Source: Bacteroidales bacterium (lineage in GTDB: Bacteria; Bacteroidota; Bacteroidia; Bacteroidales; WCHB1-69). Taken from it: a stretch of 64,000 nt of DNA. Of this stretch, positions 1 to 8,910 are shown piece by piece. The stretch is taken from NCBI GenBank assembly GCA_024685175.1, contig JAIKWD010000033.1, forward strand, positions 62,001-126,000, given 5' to 3'. Made by a program: the position numbers and the translations under genes. Under the pieces are notes generated by a model. The model ran no database searches. It had not been told where the DNA came from and was given only the letters and a program-made list of their open reading frames with translations. Position 1 is the first letter of the stretch. Each line of letters begins with the position of its first letter.

Positions 1-1317
1 GATAAGCCAACGACGGCCCTGCGGGATCTCGCGTTTGGTGAACATTCCAAAGATGAACATACCCAACAGCGGGCCATACGTATAAGAGGCAACCATAAAG
101 ATGATGCGAATCAAAGCGTCGTTGTGGTGCGCCGAAGCAATGATGATGACCACCAAGAAAAGCATAGAGATGAGCACGTGTACGATACGGCGCACGCGCA
201 TCTGCTTCCTGGCGTCGGGGTAACGATTCTCAATACGCAAGATGTCGTAGCACACCGTGGTGGTCAAGGCCGTGAAGGTGCCGTCGGCAGATGAGAAACC
301 CGCGGAGATGAGGCCGAACACGAAAACTAACGCGCCCGCTTTGCCTAAGTAGTTGAAGGCAATCTCGGGATAGATGCGGTCGGTGGGCATATTGGCAAGG
401 TCAATGCCGTTCTTCTGCGCGAAGGCGAGCAACATACCCCCCAACGTCAGGAAAAGAATGTTGACGATGACCAAAATTACGGTAAAGGAGAACATATTGC
501 GTTGGGAGTCGCGCAACGACTTGCAGGACAGGTTCTTCTGCATCATATCCTGATCGAGGCCCGTCATTGCAATCGTGATGAACATCCCTCCTATAATCTG
601 TTTAAGGAAATAGCTGTTGTTATGCCAGTCGGTGTTGAAGACCGTACGGCAGTCTGTGCCGCCTTTGCCGGCCGTGGCCATCTGCTGCCACAACTCGGAG
701 AACGAGCCGCCCATACTCTTCATAATCACCACGATAGTGATGACAAGGGCCAGCAGCAGGAAGGTGGTCTGCAGCATATCGGTCCACACCACCGTCTTGA
801 TGCCGCCCTTGAAGGTATAGAGCAGGATGATGATGATCATCACGATGGAGGTGAGCCATATCGGGATGTTCCAGCCATCGAAGACAAAGACTTGCAACAC
901 GAAGATCACCAGGTACATACGAAGCGCCGAGCCAAGCAGGCGCGACACGAAGAAGAGCACGGAGCCCGTTTTGTGCGCTTCCTTGCCGATGCGCTGGCCG
1001 AGGTACTCATAGACCGAGGTCACGTTGAGTTTGTAATAGAGCGGCAAAAGCAGACATCCGATGACAATATAGCCCAGGATGTAGCCCAACACCACCCCGA
1101 AATAGGTGAATTGGGTGGTATAGACATCGCCGGGCACCGACATAAAGGTCACGCCTGACAGCGAACTGCCGATCATACCGTAAGCCACGACGAACCACGG
1201 CGACTTGCGATTGCCTGTGAAATAGGTCTTGTTGTCCGCCTTGCGGGAGGTGATGCCCGTGATGACAAACAACAAGACTACGTAGAATACGAAAAACGAG
1301 AAAATGAAAACCTGCAT
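1..1317 (-). CDS. Sodium:solute symporter (SSS family), 3' end cut by window
   Basis: The minus-strand frame is open from an ATG to the window edge (439 codons, no stop), so the C-terminus is missing. It is a polytopic membrane protein with about ten hydrophobic segments. The N-terminal helix is followed by ITSRKADNKTYFTGNRKSPW and a Gly/Ser-rich second helix (GMIGSSLSGVTF), as in the SSS/SLC5 family of Na+-coupled transporters. A later segment FGLISAGFSSADGTFTAL matches the conserved Na+-site helix region. The substrate cannot be told from sequence; Bacteroidota have many sugar, sialic acid and proline SSS paralogues. It lies downstream of pgi on the same strand, separated by a heptamer-repeat spacer, so co-transcription is possible. 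Family call is firm, substrate unknown. Confidence 0.88.
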   Translation of the reverse strand, partial: MQVFIFSFFVFYVVLLFVITGITSRKADNKTYFTGNRKSPWFVVAYGMIGSSLSGVTFMSVPGDVYTTQFTYFGVVLGYILGYIVIGCLLLPLYYKLNVTSVYEYLGQRIGKEAHKTGSVLFFVSRLLGSALRMYLVIFVLQVFVFDGWNIPIWLTSIVMIIIILLYTFKGGIKTVVWTDMLQTTFLLLALVITIVVIMKSMGGSFSELWQQMATAGKGGTDCRTVFNTDWHNNSYFLKQIIGGMFITIAMTGLDQDMMQKNLSCKSLRDSQRNMFSFTVILVIVNILFLTLGGMLLAFAQKNGIDLANMPTDRIYPEIAFNYLGKAGALVFVFGLISAGFSSADGTFTALTTTVCYDILRIENRYPDARKQMRVRRIVHVLISMLFLVVIIIASAHHNDALIRIIFMVASYTYGPLLGMFIFGMFTKREIPQGRRWLI

Positions 1318-1388
1318 TCAATTAGGAATTAGGAATTAGGAATGAGAAAATAGGAATGAAATGAAATGAACTATCTATAATCTATAAT
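1318..1388. repeat. Intergenic 7-bp-period tandem repeat
   Basis: Three head-to-tail copies of ATTAGGA are followed by a degenerate TAGGAATGAAATGA stretch and then about three copies of ATCTATA. It fills the whole spacer between pgi and the symporter gene. One of several heptamer arrays in this window. Confidence 0.8.
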
Positions 1389-2693
1389 CTATTTCTCATA
1401 ACCAGGTTTTCCTAACAACTTGAACATATTGCGTTTATAGGCCTCGACGCCGGGTTGGTCGAACGGGTTGACCTTGAGCATATAGCCGCTGACGGCGCAG
1501 GTCATCTCGAAAAAGTAGATCAACTCGCCGAGGTAGTACTCGTTAATTTCGGGGATGGTGACCTTTACATTGGGTACGCCGCCGTCTACGTGAGCCATAC
1601 AGGTACCCTTTTGGGCGATATGGTTGATTTCGTCGATGGAGCGGTGTTGCAGATAGTTGAGGCCGTCGGTGTTCTTCTCGTCGGCAGGGATAGGCACGTT
1701 TTTGTGGGCGTGCTCCACGGTGAGCACTGTCTCGAAGAGTTGGCGTGTGCCTTCTTGAATATACTGGCCGAGCGAATGCAGGTCGGTGGAGAAGATGGCT
1801 CCGGCGGGGAATATGCCCTTTTGTTCCTTGCCTTCGCTCTCGCCGAAGAGTTGCTTGAACCATTCCACGAGGTAGAAGAACTTGGGCTCGAAGGAAGTCA
1901 TCAGCTCAACTTTAAGTCCTTTGTTGTAAAGCATATAGCGAAGCAAGGCATATTGCATTGCGACGTTGTTTGCGAATTTGTCGTTCCGCATCAGTTGTTC
2001 GCGCATCTCCTTAGCGCCCTTGAGCAGGTCGCGGATGGAGAAGCCGGCCACGGCGATGGGCAGTAGGCCCACGGGGGTGAGCACGGAGTAACGACCGCCC
2101 ACGTCATCGGGGATCACGAAGGTGGGATAGCCCTCCTGCGTGGCGAGGGTCTTGAGGGCGCCGCGCTGGCGGTCGGTGACGGCCACAATGCGCTTGCGTG
2201 CGGCTTCGACACCATATTTCTTCTCACAGTGCTGTTTGAGGATGCGGAAGGCGAGCGCCGGCTCCGTGGTCGTGCCCGACTTGGAGATGACGATGACCGA
2301 ATAGTCCTTGGCATCCAAGACATCAAGCAGATCGTGAAGGTAGTCTTCGCTCATACTGTTGCCGGCATAAAGCACCGTGGGGGCCTTTTCATTCACCATC
2401 GGGCGGAAGCAGTGTTGCAGGGCCTCGATGACGGCGCGGGCGCCAAGGTAGGAGCCACCAATGCCGACAACCACGACCACTTGCGACTGTCCGGCCAACT
2501 GAGCCGCGCAGTTCTCTATGTCCACAATCTCTTGCTCGGCGACCTCGGCAGGCAGGTCCACCCAGCCGAGAAAGTCGTTGCCACGACCGCTTTTCTTTAT
2601 GGTTTCTTGATAGGCGGCCTCGGCCAATTGGGCGTGGGCATCCAATTCAGATTGGGGAATGGCAAACAGAGCATCTTCGTAAGAAAGTTTCAT
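1389..2693 (-). CDS. pgi: Glucose-6-phosphate isomerase
   Basis: Interconverts glucose-6-phosphate and fructose-6-phosphate in the cytoplasm (glycolysis/gluconeogenesis). The 434 residues fit the short bacterial form rather than the 550-aa enterobacterial form. Visible motifs: GIGGSYLGARA (77-87) and SKSGTTTEPA (137-146) of the phosphosugar-binding SIS fold, signature GGRYSVLTPVGLLP (199-212), a Glu-rich GESEGKE loop near 284-290 that carries the catalytic Glu, and the His of STDLHSLGQ near 306. The start MKLSYEDALF is preceded by an AT-rich leader and a minus-strand TATCTTTG promoter element about 70 bp upstream. Possibly read through into the symporter downstream. Confidence 0.97.
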   Translation of the reverse strand: MKLSYEDALFAIPQSELDAHAQLAEAAYQETIKKSGRGNDFLGWVDLPAEVAEQEIVDIENCAAQLAGQSQVVVVVGIGGSYLGARAVIEALQHCFRPMVNEKAPTVLYAGNSMSEDYLHDLLDVLDAKDYSVIVISKSGTTTEPALAFRILKQHCEKKYGVEAARKRIVAVTDRQRGALKTLATQEGYPTFVIPDDVGGRYSVLTPVGLLPIAVAGFSIRDLLKGAKEMREQLMRNDKFANNVAMQYALLRYMLYNKGLKVELMTSFEPKFFYLVEWFKQLFGESEGKEQKGIFPAGAIFSTDLHSLGQYIQEGTRQLFETVLTVEHAHKNVPIPADEKNTDGLNYLQHRSIDEINHIAQKGTCMAHVDGGVPNVKVTIPEINEYYLGELIYFFEMTCAVSGYMLKVNPFDQPGVEAYKRNMFKLLGKPGYEK

Positions 2694-2761
2694 AATGATA
2701 GAGTTTTAATCGTTAATATTTTAATAATCAATTTTTTATCTAAAATTCACGAACAAGGCTA

Positions 2762-2769
2762 CAAAGATA
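2762..2769 (-). promoter_or_regulatory. Bacteroidota -7 promoter element for pgi
   Basis: CAAAGATA on the plus strand reads TATCTTTG on the minus strand, a match to the Bacteroidota TAnnTTTG element. It leaves a leader of about 60 nt before the pgi ATG. Confidence 0.7.
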
Positions 2770-2810
2770 ATCATTTCTATAAGACTGGGTATAGATAATG
2801 GAAAAAATAA

Positions 2811-2818
2811 TATTTTTG
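2811..2818 (+). promoter_or_regulatory. -7 promoter element directly before the TonB receptor start
   Basis: TATTTTTG matches TAnnTTTG. Only 8 nt separate its last base from the receptor ATG, so if used, the transcript would start almost at the start codon (leaderless or nearly so). It is divergent to the pgi promoter. Confidence 0.6.
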
Positions 2819-2826
2819 CCGCCCTT

Positions 2827-5226
2827 ATGAAGAATCCTATCCTCAGAGCGATTATAAGTTGTGGGCTACTGCTGTTGGCCGTCGTCACGGTCAATGCGCA
2901 GCGGGTCACGCTGTCGGGCACCGTCAAGGCGGCCGAGAGTGGAGAGACCTTGATGGGCGCCTACGTCATCCTGACCGACACGGGCAACGTGCAGAACAAG
3001 CAGGGCTGCATCACCAACCAGGCGGGTTTCTACTCCATCTCTGTGCCGGCAGGCGTGTATCGTGTGGCCGTCAACTATATGTCGTACAAGAGCATAGACG
3101 AAGTGATGGCTATGCACAAGAGTGCCACCCACAACTTCGACTTGGAGCCGGAGGCCATCGCCGGCGAGGAGGTCGTGGTGACAGGCGAGCGTAGCGACCG
3201 CAACATCGCTTCGGCGGAGGTAGGCCGTATGGAGATGAAGATCGAGGCCATCAAGTCGATGCCTGCCCTAATGGGCGAGGCCGACGTGGTGAAGTCGGTG
3301 CAACTGTTGCCGGGCGTGCAAGCCGGTGGCGAGGGCAACAGCGGCTACTACGTGCGCGGAGGCGGCACCGACCAGAATCTCATCCTGCTCGACGAAGCCA
3401 CCGTCTACAACGCCGGCCATCTGTTTGGATTCTTCTCCATCTTCAACGCCGACGCCGTCAAGAACATCGAGATGATCAAGTCGGGAATGCCCGCCTACTA
3501 CGGTGGACGGTCGGCCTCCATTCTCAATGTCTACCAAAAGGACGGCAACCTGAAACGTTACGAGGTGGACGGCGGCGTGGGACTCATATTCTCGCATCTT
3601 ACCGTACAAGGACCGATCAAGAAAGACCGGGCATCCTTCATCATATCGGGGCGCCGCACCTACGCGGACGTGCTCATCCAGCCCTTCCTCAAGCCCAAAT
3701 CACCTTTGAAGGGGATGAAATTCTACTTCTACGATTTGAACGCCAAGTTCAACGTCATCATCAACGACAAGCACCGCCTCTATTTTGGCGCCTACTACGG
3801 GACGGATGCCTACGGGTTCAAGTCGAACTCCCAGAAGACCGTGATGCAGTTCCTGTGGGGCAATGCCGCCGCCTCGGCGCGTTGGAACTACATCATCAAC
3901 GACCGGATGTTCCTAAACACCTCCGCCACTTTTAGCTATTACGACTTCGGCACGCAGATGACAATGGACGTGTTCGAGTTCAAGCTCAACTCGGGGGTTC
4001 GCGACTACGCCTTGAAGAGCGAGCTCACGTGGCTGCCCACGCCCAAGCACAACATCCGTTTCGGTGTGCACGACATCTTGCACCACTGTCTGCCCGGGCA
4101 ATACGTCGTGCAGGCGGGCGAAGGATTCAACTTCGCCTTGCCGGATGTGCAGCACTATTTCGCCAACGAATTGAGCATCTACGCCAACGACGAGTGGGAC
4201 ATCTCTCCACGCTGGCGGCTCAATTATGGTCTGCGTTACACGCACTTCTGCCATATCGGGGCCTTCACACGATACATCTTGGATGACCGGGACAACATAC
4301 TCGACTCCGTCGTCTACAAACCCGGCGAGTTAGTCAGCCAATACAACCGTGTGGAGCCGCGGTTGTCGGTGCGTTTCCTCATCGACTCGGCCACCTCCAT
4401 CAAGGCGTCGGCCACGATGAACCATCAGTTCCTGCACCAGATTCCGTTGTCAAGCATCTCCTTGCCCACAGATGTGTGGATGCCGAGCACCGACATCATC
4501 AAGCCGCAGATGGTGTTGCAGGCCACCTTGGGAGTGTTCCGCAACTTCTACGACAATATGTTCGAGACCTACATCGACCTCTATTACAAGAAGATGTACA
4601 ACCTTGCCGAGTACCGTGACGGGTTGGATTTCGGATTTATGACCATCAATCCCGACCAATTGTACACCTTCGGGCAGGGGTGGTCCGCCGGCGCAGAGTT
4701 CTTCGTACGCAAGACCCGCGGTCGCGTCACAGGTTTCATCGGCTACACGCTGGGCTACACACGGCGGCAGTTCGACGCCCTGAACAACGGCGAGCCCTTC
4801 TGGGCCAAGTACGACCGTCGGCACGACCTGGCCATCAGCGTTACCTACGAGATCCTGCGCAATAAGTTGAGCGCCTCCGCCGTGTGGATCTACCAAACGG
4901 GCAACACGATGACCATACCCACAGGCTACTATTTCTACATGGGCTCCTACATTACTGAATACAGCAGCCGCAACGGCTATCGTATGCCCCCCTATCACCG
5001 CCTCGACCTGGCCGTGAACTGGACCATCAAGAAGTCCAGACGCTTCGAGACAGGCCTCAACTTCTCGGTTTACAACGTCTATAACCGCAAAAACCCGTTC
5101 TTCATCTTCATGGAGACCAACGCGGATATGGGCAGCGAGATCACTGACTTTTCCATCCAGACACACGCCTATCAGATGAGTCTATTCCCCATCATTCCTT
5201 CCATCTTGTGGTGGTTCAAATTCTAA
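2827..5226 (+). CDS. TonB-dependent outer membrane receptor with N-terminal regulatory domain
   Basis: An outer-membrane importer powered by TonB-ExbBD. The 799 residues comprise a signal peptide (1-24, ending VNAQ), a carboxypeptidase-like regulatory beta-sandwich domain (about 26-106; SGTVKAAESGETLMGAYVIL), a plug domain (about 130-235; ELLPGVQAGGEG-like region followed by YYVRGGGTDQNLILLDE), and a long beta-barrel rich in aromatic residues to the C-terminus. The arrangement is like SusC-type receptors, but no SusD follows. Instead a DUF4249 lipoprotein gene begins 11 nt after the stop, a common Bacteroidota pairing whose ligand is generally unknown. The cargo (sugar, peptide, metal chelate) cannot be inferred here. 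Confidence 0.93.
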   Translation: MKNPILRAIISCGLLLLAVVTVNAQRVTLSGTVKAAESGETLMGAYVILTDTGNVQNKQGCITNQAGFYSISVPAGVYRVAVNYMSYKSIDEVMAMHKSATHNFDLEPEAIAGEEVVVTGERSDRNIASAEVGRMEMKIEAIKSMPALMGEADVVKSVQLLPGVQAGGEGNSGYYVRGGGTDQNLILLDEATVYNAGHLFGFFSIFNADAVKNIEMIKSGMPAYYGGRSASILNVYQKDGNLKRYEVDGGVGLIFSHLTVQGPIKKDRASFIISGRRTYADVLIQPFLKPKSPLKGMKFYFYDLNAKFNVIINDKHRLYFGAYYGTDAYGFKSNSQKTVMQFLWGNAAASARWNYIINDRMFLNTSATFSYYDFGTQMTMDVFEFKLNSGVRDYALKSELTWLPTPKHNIRFGVHDILHHCLPGQYVVQAGEGFNFALPDVQHYFANELSIYANDEWDISPRWRLNYGLRYTHFCHIGAFTRYILDDRDNILDSVVYKPGELVSQYNRVEPRLSVRFLIDSATSIKASATMNHQFLHQIPLSSISLPTDVWMPSTDIIKPQMVLQATLGVFRNFYDNMFETYIDLYYKKMYNLAEYRDGLDFGFMTINPDQLYTFGQGWSAGAEFFVRKTRGRVTGFIGYTLGYTRRQFDALNNGEPFWAKYDRRHDLAISVTYEILRNKLSASAVWIYQTGNTMTIPTGYYFYMGSYITEYSSRNGYRMPPYHRLDLAVNWTIKKSRRFETGLNFSVYNVYNRKNPFFIFMETNADMGSEITDFSIQTHAYQMSLFPIIPSILWWFKF

Positions 5227-5237
5227 AGAAGACATCT

Positions 5238-6242
5238 ATGACCAAACTGACAATCAACAAGATACAAGAAAAAATCGGGCATTTGGCCTTGGGTATGTTG
5301 GTCATCCTGACTGCCGGTTTTCTGGTCGGCTGCCAGGAGGAGATCGACGTGGACCTGCCCGAGTACGAGAACAAGCTGGTGGTGGAGGGCACCATCGAAA
5401 CGGGGCAACCTGCTATGGTCATCCTCTCCAAGAGCGTGTCGTATTATGAGCACGTGGACTTGGACTATCTGTTGAACAAGGTCTTCATACGCGATGCGGA
5501 AGTGTCCATCACCACAGAAGACGGCCAATCCGAGCGACTCACGTTCCAATATTGCGCCGATTCGCCCGTCTATTTCGCCTATTGCGGCAACCAGATCCGT
5601 GGCAAGGAGAACACCAGCTACACGCTCACCATCAAATACAACGACCAGACCTATACCGCCACCACGACCATTCCGCGCACCTTCGACCTGGACTCTATCT
5701 GGTTCTCCCATATGGCCGAGTTCTTGAATGCCGACACTATGCGTACGATGCGCATTTTGATGCACGACGACCCTTCTGAAGCCAACTTCTACGCCTTCAA
5801 GCTCAAAGTCTCCTGCCCCAAGTTCAAAGACCGCCTCTGGAACAGCACCGTGCCCTTGGCGTTTGACGACAAGACCTTCAACGGGCTGACCTTCAACTAC
5901 GAGTTGGAGCGTTACAACGTAGCCTCGATGTTTATGTTCGACCTCACGGAAGAGGAGCGCCAAGCGCAGTCGCGACTCACCTTCCGGCCCGGCGATACCG
6001 TTTATGTCAAGCACAGCCAGATGGACTACCATTCGTACCAATTTATGATTACGGGAGGGTTGGAGGCCACTTTGGGCACCAATCCGTTCTTGAACCCGGC
6101 GCCGGTCATCTCCAACATCCAGGGTGAAAACGTATTAGGTTGCTGGTGCGGACTTGCCTCGAAGATAGACACGGTCGTATGGCCCGACACTGTCGGATAC
6201 CTCAATGGCACCTACGGCACCAAACGTCTCGTCAGGAGATAG
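5238..6242 (+). CDS. DUF4249 lipoprotein, partner of the TonB receptor
   Basis: The open frame extends upstream into the receptor gene, but the Met beginning MTKLTINKIQ gives a proper lipoprotein signal and starts 11 nt after the receptor stop, so that start is chosen. Product is 334 aa, with a hydrophobic segment and lipobox LVGC (Cys 32), then a beta-rich extracellular domain. The opening EEIDVDLPEYENKLVVEGTI and the SVSYYE motif are typical of DUF4249. These lipoproteins are usually encoded next to TonB receptors and are thought to be surface or periplasmic accessory proteins. Molecular function is not established. Confidence 0.85.
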   Translation: MTKLTINKIQEKIGHLALGMLVILTAGFLVGCQEEIDVDLPEYENKLVVEGTIETGQPAMVILSKSVSYYEHVDLDYLLNKVFIRDAEVSITTEDGQSERLTFQYCADSPVYFAYCGNQIRGKENTSYTLTIKYNDQTYTATTTIPRTFDLDSIWFSHMAEFLNADTMRTMRILMHDDPSEANFYAFKLKVSCPKFKDRLWNSTVPLAFDDKTFNGLTFNYELERYNVASMFMFDLTEEERQAQSRLTFRPGDTVYVKHSQMDYHSYQFMITGGLEATLGTNPFLNPAPVISNIQGENVLGCWCGLASKIDTVVWPDTVGYLNGTYGTKRLVRR

Positions 6243-6245
6243 CGA

Positions 6246-6437
6246 TTAATCGTATTCCAGTTCTTCGTCCCAAATATCGTAGTCGAAATCATCCCAATAG
6301 ATGCTGTTCTCCCACGACTCGTCGTCCGACCTTTCAATCAGATGATAGTCGGAGGCGTTGAACAGCCAGTTATCCATTGTTCTGCAGGAAGAGAACAACA
6401 GTGGGATTACGACCAACAAAGGCAAAATCTTTTTCAT
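6246..6437 (-). CDS. Small acidic lipoprotein
   Basis: A 63-aa lipoprotein read from MKKILPLLVV. The frame is open further upstream, but this Met starts a canonical lipoprotein signal with lipobox LFSSC (Cys about 18). The mature part is very short and strongly acidic and aromatic (many D, E, W, Y; ending in WDEELEYD). It is convergent with the DUF4249 gene (3-nt gap) and has its own TATCTTTG promoter about 30 bp upstream. No recognised family. The lipobox, promoter and sensible length argue that it is real. Confidence 0.7.
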   Translation of the reverse strand: MKKILPLLVVIPLLFSSCRTMDNWLFNASDYHLIERSDDESWENSIYWDDFDYDIWDEELEYD

Positions 6438-6467
6438 TTTTGATGGATTTTCCGCTTTTTCGAGCCG

Positions 6468-6475
6468 CAAAGATA
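6468..6475 (-). promoter_or_regulatory. -7 promoter element for the small acidic lipoprotein
   Basis: CAAAGATA on the plus strand is TATCTTTG on the minus strand, about 30 bp upstream of the lipoprotein ATG. Confidence 0.65.
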
Positions 6476-6498
6476 TAAAAAAAGCGGATAGCATTTCT

Positions 6499-6590
6499 TA
6501 ACTAGGAATTAGGAATGAGAACTAATCACTAATGACTAACGACTAACGACTAACGACTAATGACTGGCGTCTGACTACTTGCATCTGACC
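6499..6590. repeat. Intergenic heptamer array (ATTAGGA and GACTAAC units)
   Basis: A short TAGGAATTAGGAATGAG run is followed by at least five head-to-tail 7-bp units of the form GACTAAC/GACTAAT, decaying into CTGACTA/TCTGACC variants. It sits between the divergent small lipoprotein and the ammonia-lyase promoter, and no ORF is apparent in it. Confidence 0.8.
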
Positions 6591-6621
6591 TCTTATCACC
6601 ATTTTTGTATAATATTTTTTA

Positions 6622-6629
6622 TATCTTTG
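6622..6629 (+). promoter_or_regulatory. -7 promoter element of the polyketide operon
   Basis: TATCTTTG, followed by GCACG as in other promoters of this window, about 40 bp before the chosen ammonia-lyase ATG. It argues against the upstream in-frame ATG at 6579, which would lie before the promoter. Confidence 0.75.
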
Positions 6630-6668
6630 CACGTTTTTTTGTTAAAATGTAGCAAAAATCACGCTTTT

Positions 6669-8180
6669 ATGCAACTGATTGATATAGAAAGAATTTTATT
6701 TGAAAACAAGCCCTTGGAGGTTTCGGCGGATGTCAAGAAACGGATGTTGGACAGCTTTAATTTCCTAAAAGCGTTCTCCAAGGACAAAGTCATATACGGC
6801 ATCACCACCGGATTCGGCCCGATGGCCCAATATCGTGTCAACGACGAGGACATCAAGTCTTTGCAATACAACATCATCCGCAGTCACTCATGTGGAGCGG
6901 GCGAGCCGTTTCCCGAGTTGTACGTCAAGGCGGCGATGTTGGCCCGTTATTTCACCTTTGCCAACGGCAAGTCGGGCATCGACCCTTATGCGTTGGACTT
7001 GTTGCAAACCTTCATCAACAAGGGTATTTACCCAGTTATCCCGCAACATGGCAGTGTAGGCGCATCCGGCGACCTGGTGCAACTGGCCCATATGGCCTTG
7101 GCCCTGATCGGCGAGGGTGACGTATTCTACCAAGGGCAACATCGCAAGTGCGCCGAGGTGCTGGAAGAGTTGGGCATCACGCCGCTCAAGCCCACCCTTC
7201 GCGAGGGTCTTGCCCTCAACAACGGCACCGCCATGATGACCGGCGTGGGCATCGTCAACCTGCACTATGCCTACAAGCTGCTCGACTACGCGCTGGTCGC
7301 CTCCGTGATCCTCAACGAGATCGCCGCCTCCTACGACGACTTCATGGCCAAGGAGCTCAACGACCTCAAAAACCACGAGGGGCAGTCGGCCGTGGCCCGC
7401 AAGATGCTTGAAGTGGCCAAGGGTTCCCAATGTATGCGCAAACGCGACGTGGAGATGTTCCATCACCACGAGGAGAAAGTCTTCACCCACAAGGTGCAGC
7501 CCTACTACTCGCTGCGCTGCGTGCCGCAGATACTCGGCCCCATCTACGAGGCCTACAAGTTCACCGAGAAGATTCTCATCGAAGAGTTCAACGCCGTGGA
7601 CGACAACCCAGTTGTGGATATGGACACCCAGACCGTCTATCACGGCGGCAACTTCCACGGCGACTATGTGTCGTTCGAGATGGACAAGCTCAAGATCGCT
7701 ACCGCGAAACTCTCCGTCTTGATGGAGCGTCAACTCAACTACCTGTGTCACGACCGCATCAACGGCATCCTGCCACCGTTCTTGAACCTCGGCACGCTCG
7801 GTCTCACCTATGGCATCCAGGCAATGCAGTTCACGGCCTGCTCCACCACCGCCGAGAACCAGGCTCTGTCCACCTCGATGTATGTGCACAGCATCCCGAA
7901 CAACAACGACAACCAAGACGTGGTCAGTATGGGCACCAACTCCGCCATCCTGTGCAAACGTGTTATCGACAACAGCTATCAGGTGATGGCCATCCATTAC
8001 ATCGCCTTGGCGCAAGCCATCGACTGTCTCAAGATCGCTGACAAACTCGCGCCTTTCACTCAACAGATCTACAACGAGATTCGCCAAATCGTGCCTGTCT
8101 ACATCGAAGATTCCCCGAAGGATGCCGACATCGAGAATGTAATCCATTATTTAAGAGACAAAAACATCAATCTTTTCTAA
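6669..8180 (+). CDS. Aromatic amino acid (tyrosine) ammonia-lyase
   Basis: Deaminates an aromatic amino acid to an aryl acrylate through the MIO prosthetic group. The 503-aa protein starts MQLIDIERIL, because the longer frame begins upstream of the promoter. The MIO triad is A132-S133-G134 in GSVGASGDLVQ, and the catalytic Tyr is probably Y43 (VIYGITTGFGP). The selectivity loop reads RSHSCGAGEP, i.e. Ser72-His73, as in histidine ammonia-lyases. The same Ser-His pair and many exact blocks (IYG-TGFGPMAQYR, YHGGNFHGDY, MYVHSIPNNNDNQD) are those I recall from the Flavobacterium johnsoniae tyrosine ammonia-lyase of the flexirubin pathway. No other hut genes are near, and polyketide genes follow, so coumarate supply as polyene starter is far more likely than histidine catabolism. 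First gene of an eight-gene operon. Confidence 0.88.
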   Translation: MQLIDIERILFENKPLEVSADVKKRMLDSFNFLKAFSKDKVIYGITTGFGPMAQYRVNDEDIKSLQYNIIRSHSCGAGEPFPELYVKAAMLARYFTFANGKSGIDPYALDLLQTFINKGIYPVIPQHGSVGASGDLVQLAHMALALIGEGDVFYQGQHRKCAEVLEELGITPLKPTLREGLALNNGTAMMTGVGIVNLHYAYKLLDYALVASVILNEIAASYDDFMAKELNDLKNHEGQSAVARKMLEVAKGSQCMRKRDVEMFHHHEEKVFTHKVQPYYSLRCVPQILGPIYEAYKFTEKILIEEFNAVDDNPVVDMDTQTVYHGGNFHGDYVSFEMDKLKIATAKLSVLMERQLNYLCHDRINGILPPFLNLGTLGLTYGIQAMQFTACSTTAENQALSTSMYVHSIPNNNDNQDVVSMGTNSAILCKRVIDNSYQVMAIHYIALAQAIDCLKIADKLAPFTQQIYNEIRQIVPVYIEDSPKDADIENVIHYLRDKNINLF

Positions 8181-8181
8181 G

Positions 8182-8910
8182 ATGAAATATGCATTAGTAA
8201 CCGGCGGTTCGAGGGGCATAGGCCGCGCCATCTGCGTCAAGTTGGCGGAGATGGGATACACCGTGCTCATCAATTACCAGTCCAACATTGCAGCCGCCCA
8301 GGAGACCCAGCAACTGATCGCCGACAAGGGCGGTGCTTCAGAGCTTCTTCCCTTCGACGTGTCTCAACCCGAAGCCATCGAGAAGGCGCTGGACACGTGG
8401 ACCGAGGCCCATCCCGACGACTACATCGACGTGTTGGTAAACAACGCCGGCATCCGCCGCGACACGCTGATGATCTTTATGCAGAACGAAGACTGGGACG
8501 GCGTGGTGGACACCACCCTCAACGGATTCTTCTACACGACCCGTCGTCTGCTGAAGGGTATGTTGGGCCATCGTCACGGCCGCATCGTCAATATGGTCTC
8601 CCTCTCGGGCATCAAAGGACTGCCCGGACAGGTCAACTACTCCGCCGCCAAGGCCGCCGTCATCGGCGCCACCAAAGCCCTGGCGCAGGAGGTGGCTTCC
8701 CGCAAGATCACGGTCAATGCCGTGGCCCCGGGCTTCATCGCCACCGACATGACCAAGGAACTCAACGAAGCCGAACTCAAGAAGATGATCCCCACTGGAC
8801 GCTTCGGCCTACCCGAAGAGGTGGCCGACCTCGTGGGCTTCCTCGCCTCCGACCAGGCCTCATACATCACCGGCGAAGTGATTTCGATAAACGGAGGCCT
8901 TTATACTTGA
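8182..8910 (+). CDS. 3-oxoacyl-ACP reductase (FabG-like) of the aryl polyene operon
   Basis: A 242-aa short-chain dehydrogenase that reduces 3-ketoacyl-ACP with NADPH. Motifs: TGGSRGIG (7-14), NNAG (87-90), catalytic Ser140-Tyr153-Lys157, and the PGFIATDM segment typical of FabG. It starts one nucleotide after the ammonia-lyase stop, so the two are probably translationally coupled. With the ketosynthase, ACP and hot-dog dehydratase it forms the iterative elongation set. Because of its cluster it is likely the polyene ketoreductase rather than the housekeeping FabG. Confidence 0.92.
   Translation: MKYALVTGGSRGIGRAICVKLAEMGYTVLINYQSNIAAAQETQQLIADKGGASELLPFDVSQPEAIEKALDTWTEAHPDDYIDVLVNNAGIRRDTLMIFMQNEDWDGVVDTTLNGFFYTTRRLLKGMLGHRHGRIVNMVSLSGIKGLPGQVNYSAAKAAVIGATKALAQEVASRKITVNAVAPGFIATDMTKELNEAELKKMIPTGRFGLPEEVADLVGFLASDQASYITGEVISINGGLYT

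Noticed and set aside
502..1158. 218-aa His/Glu-rich frame on the plus strand near the left edge
   Set aside because: It is the shadow of the sodium:solute symporter on the minus strand, whose frame is open across the whole region.
6499..6590. Possible CRISPR array
   Set aside because: Units are 7 bp, head to tail, without spacers or cas genes.
6888..8147. 419-aa open frame antisense to the ammonia-lyase gene
   Set aside because: It mirrors the GC-rich third positions of the real gene, is rich in His/Val/Gly without any domain, and crosses catalytic codons.
6669..8180. Histidine degradation (hutH) reading of the ammonia-lyase
   Set aside because: The Ser-His selectivity pair is also present in the flexirubin tyrosine lyase I recall, no hutU/hutI/ftcD genes are near, and polyketide genes follow immediately.
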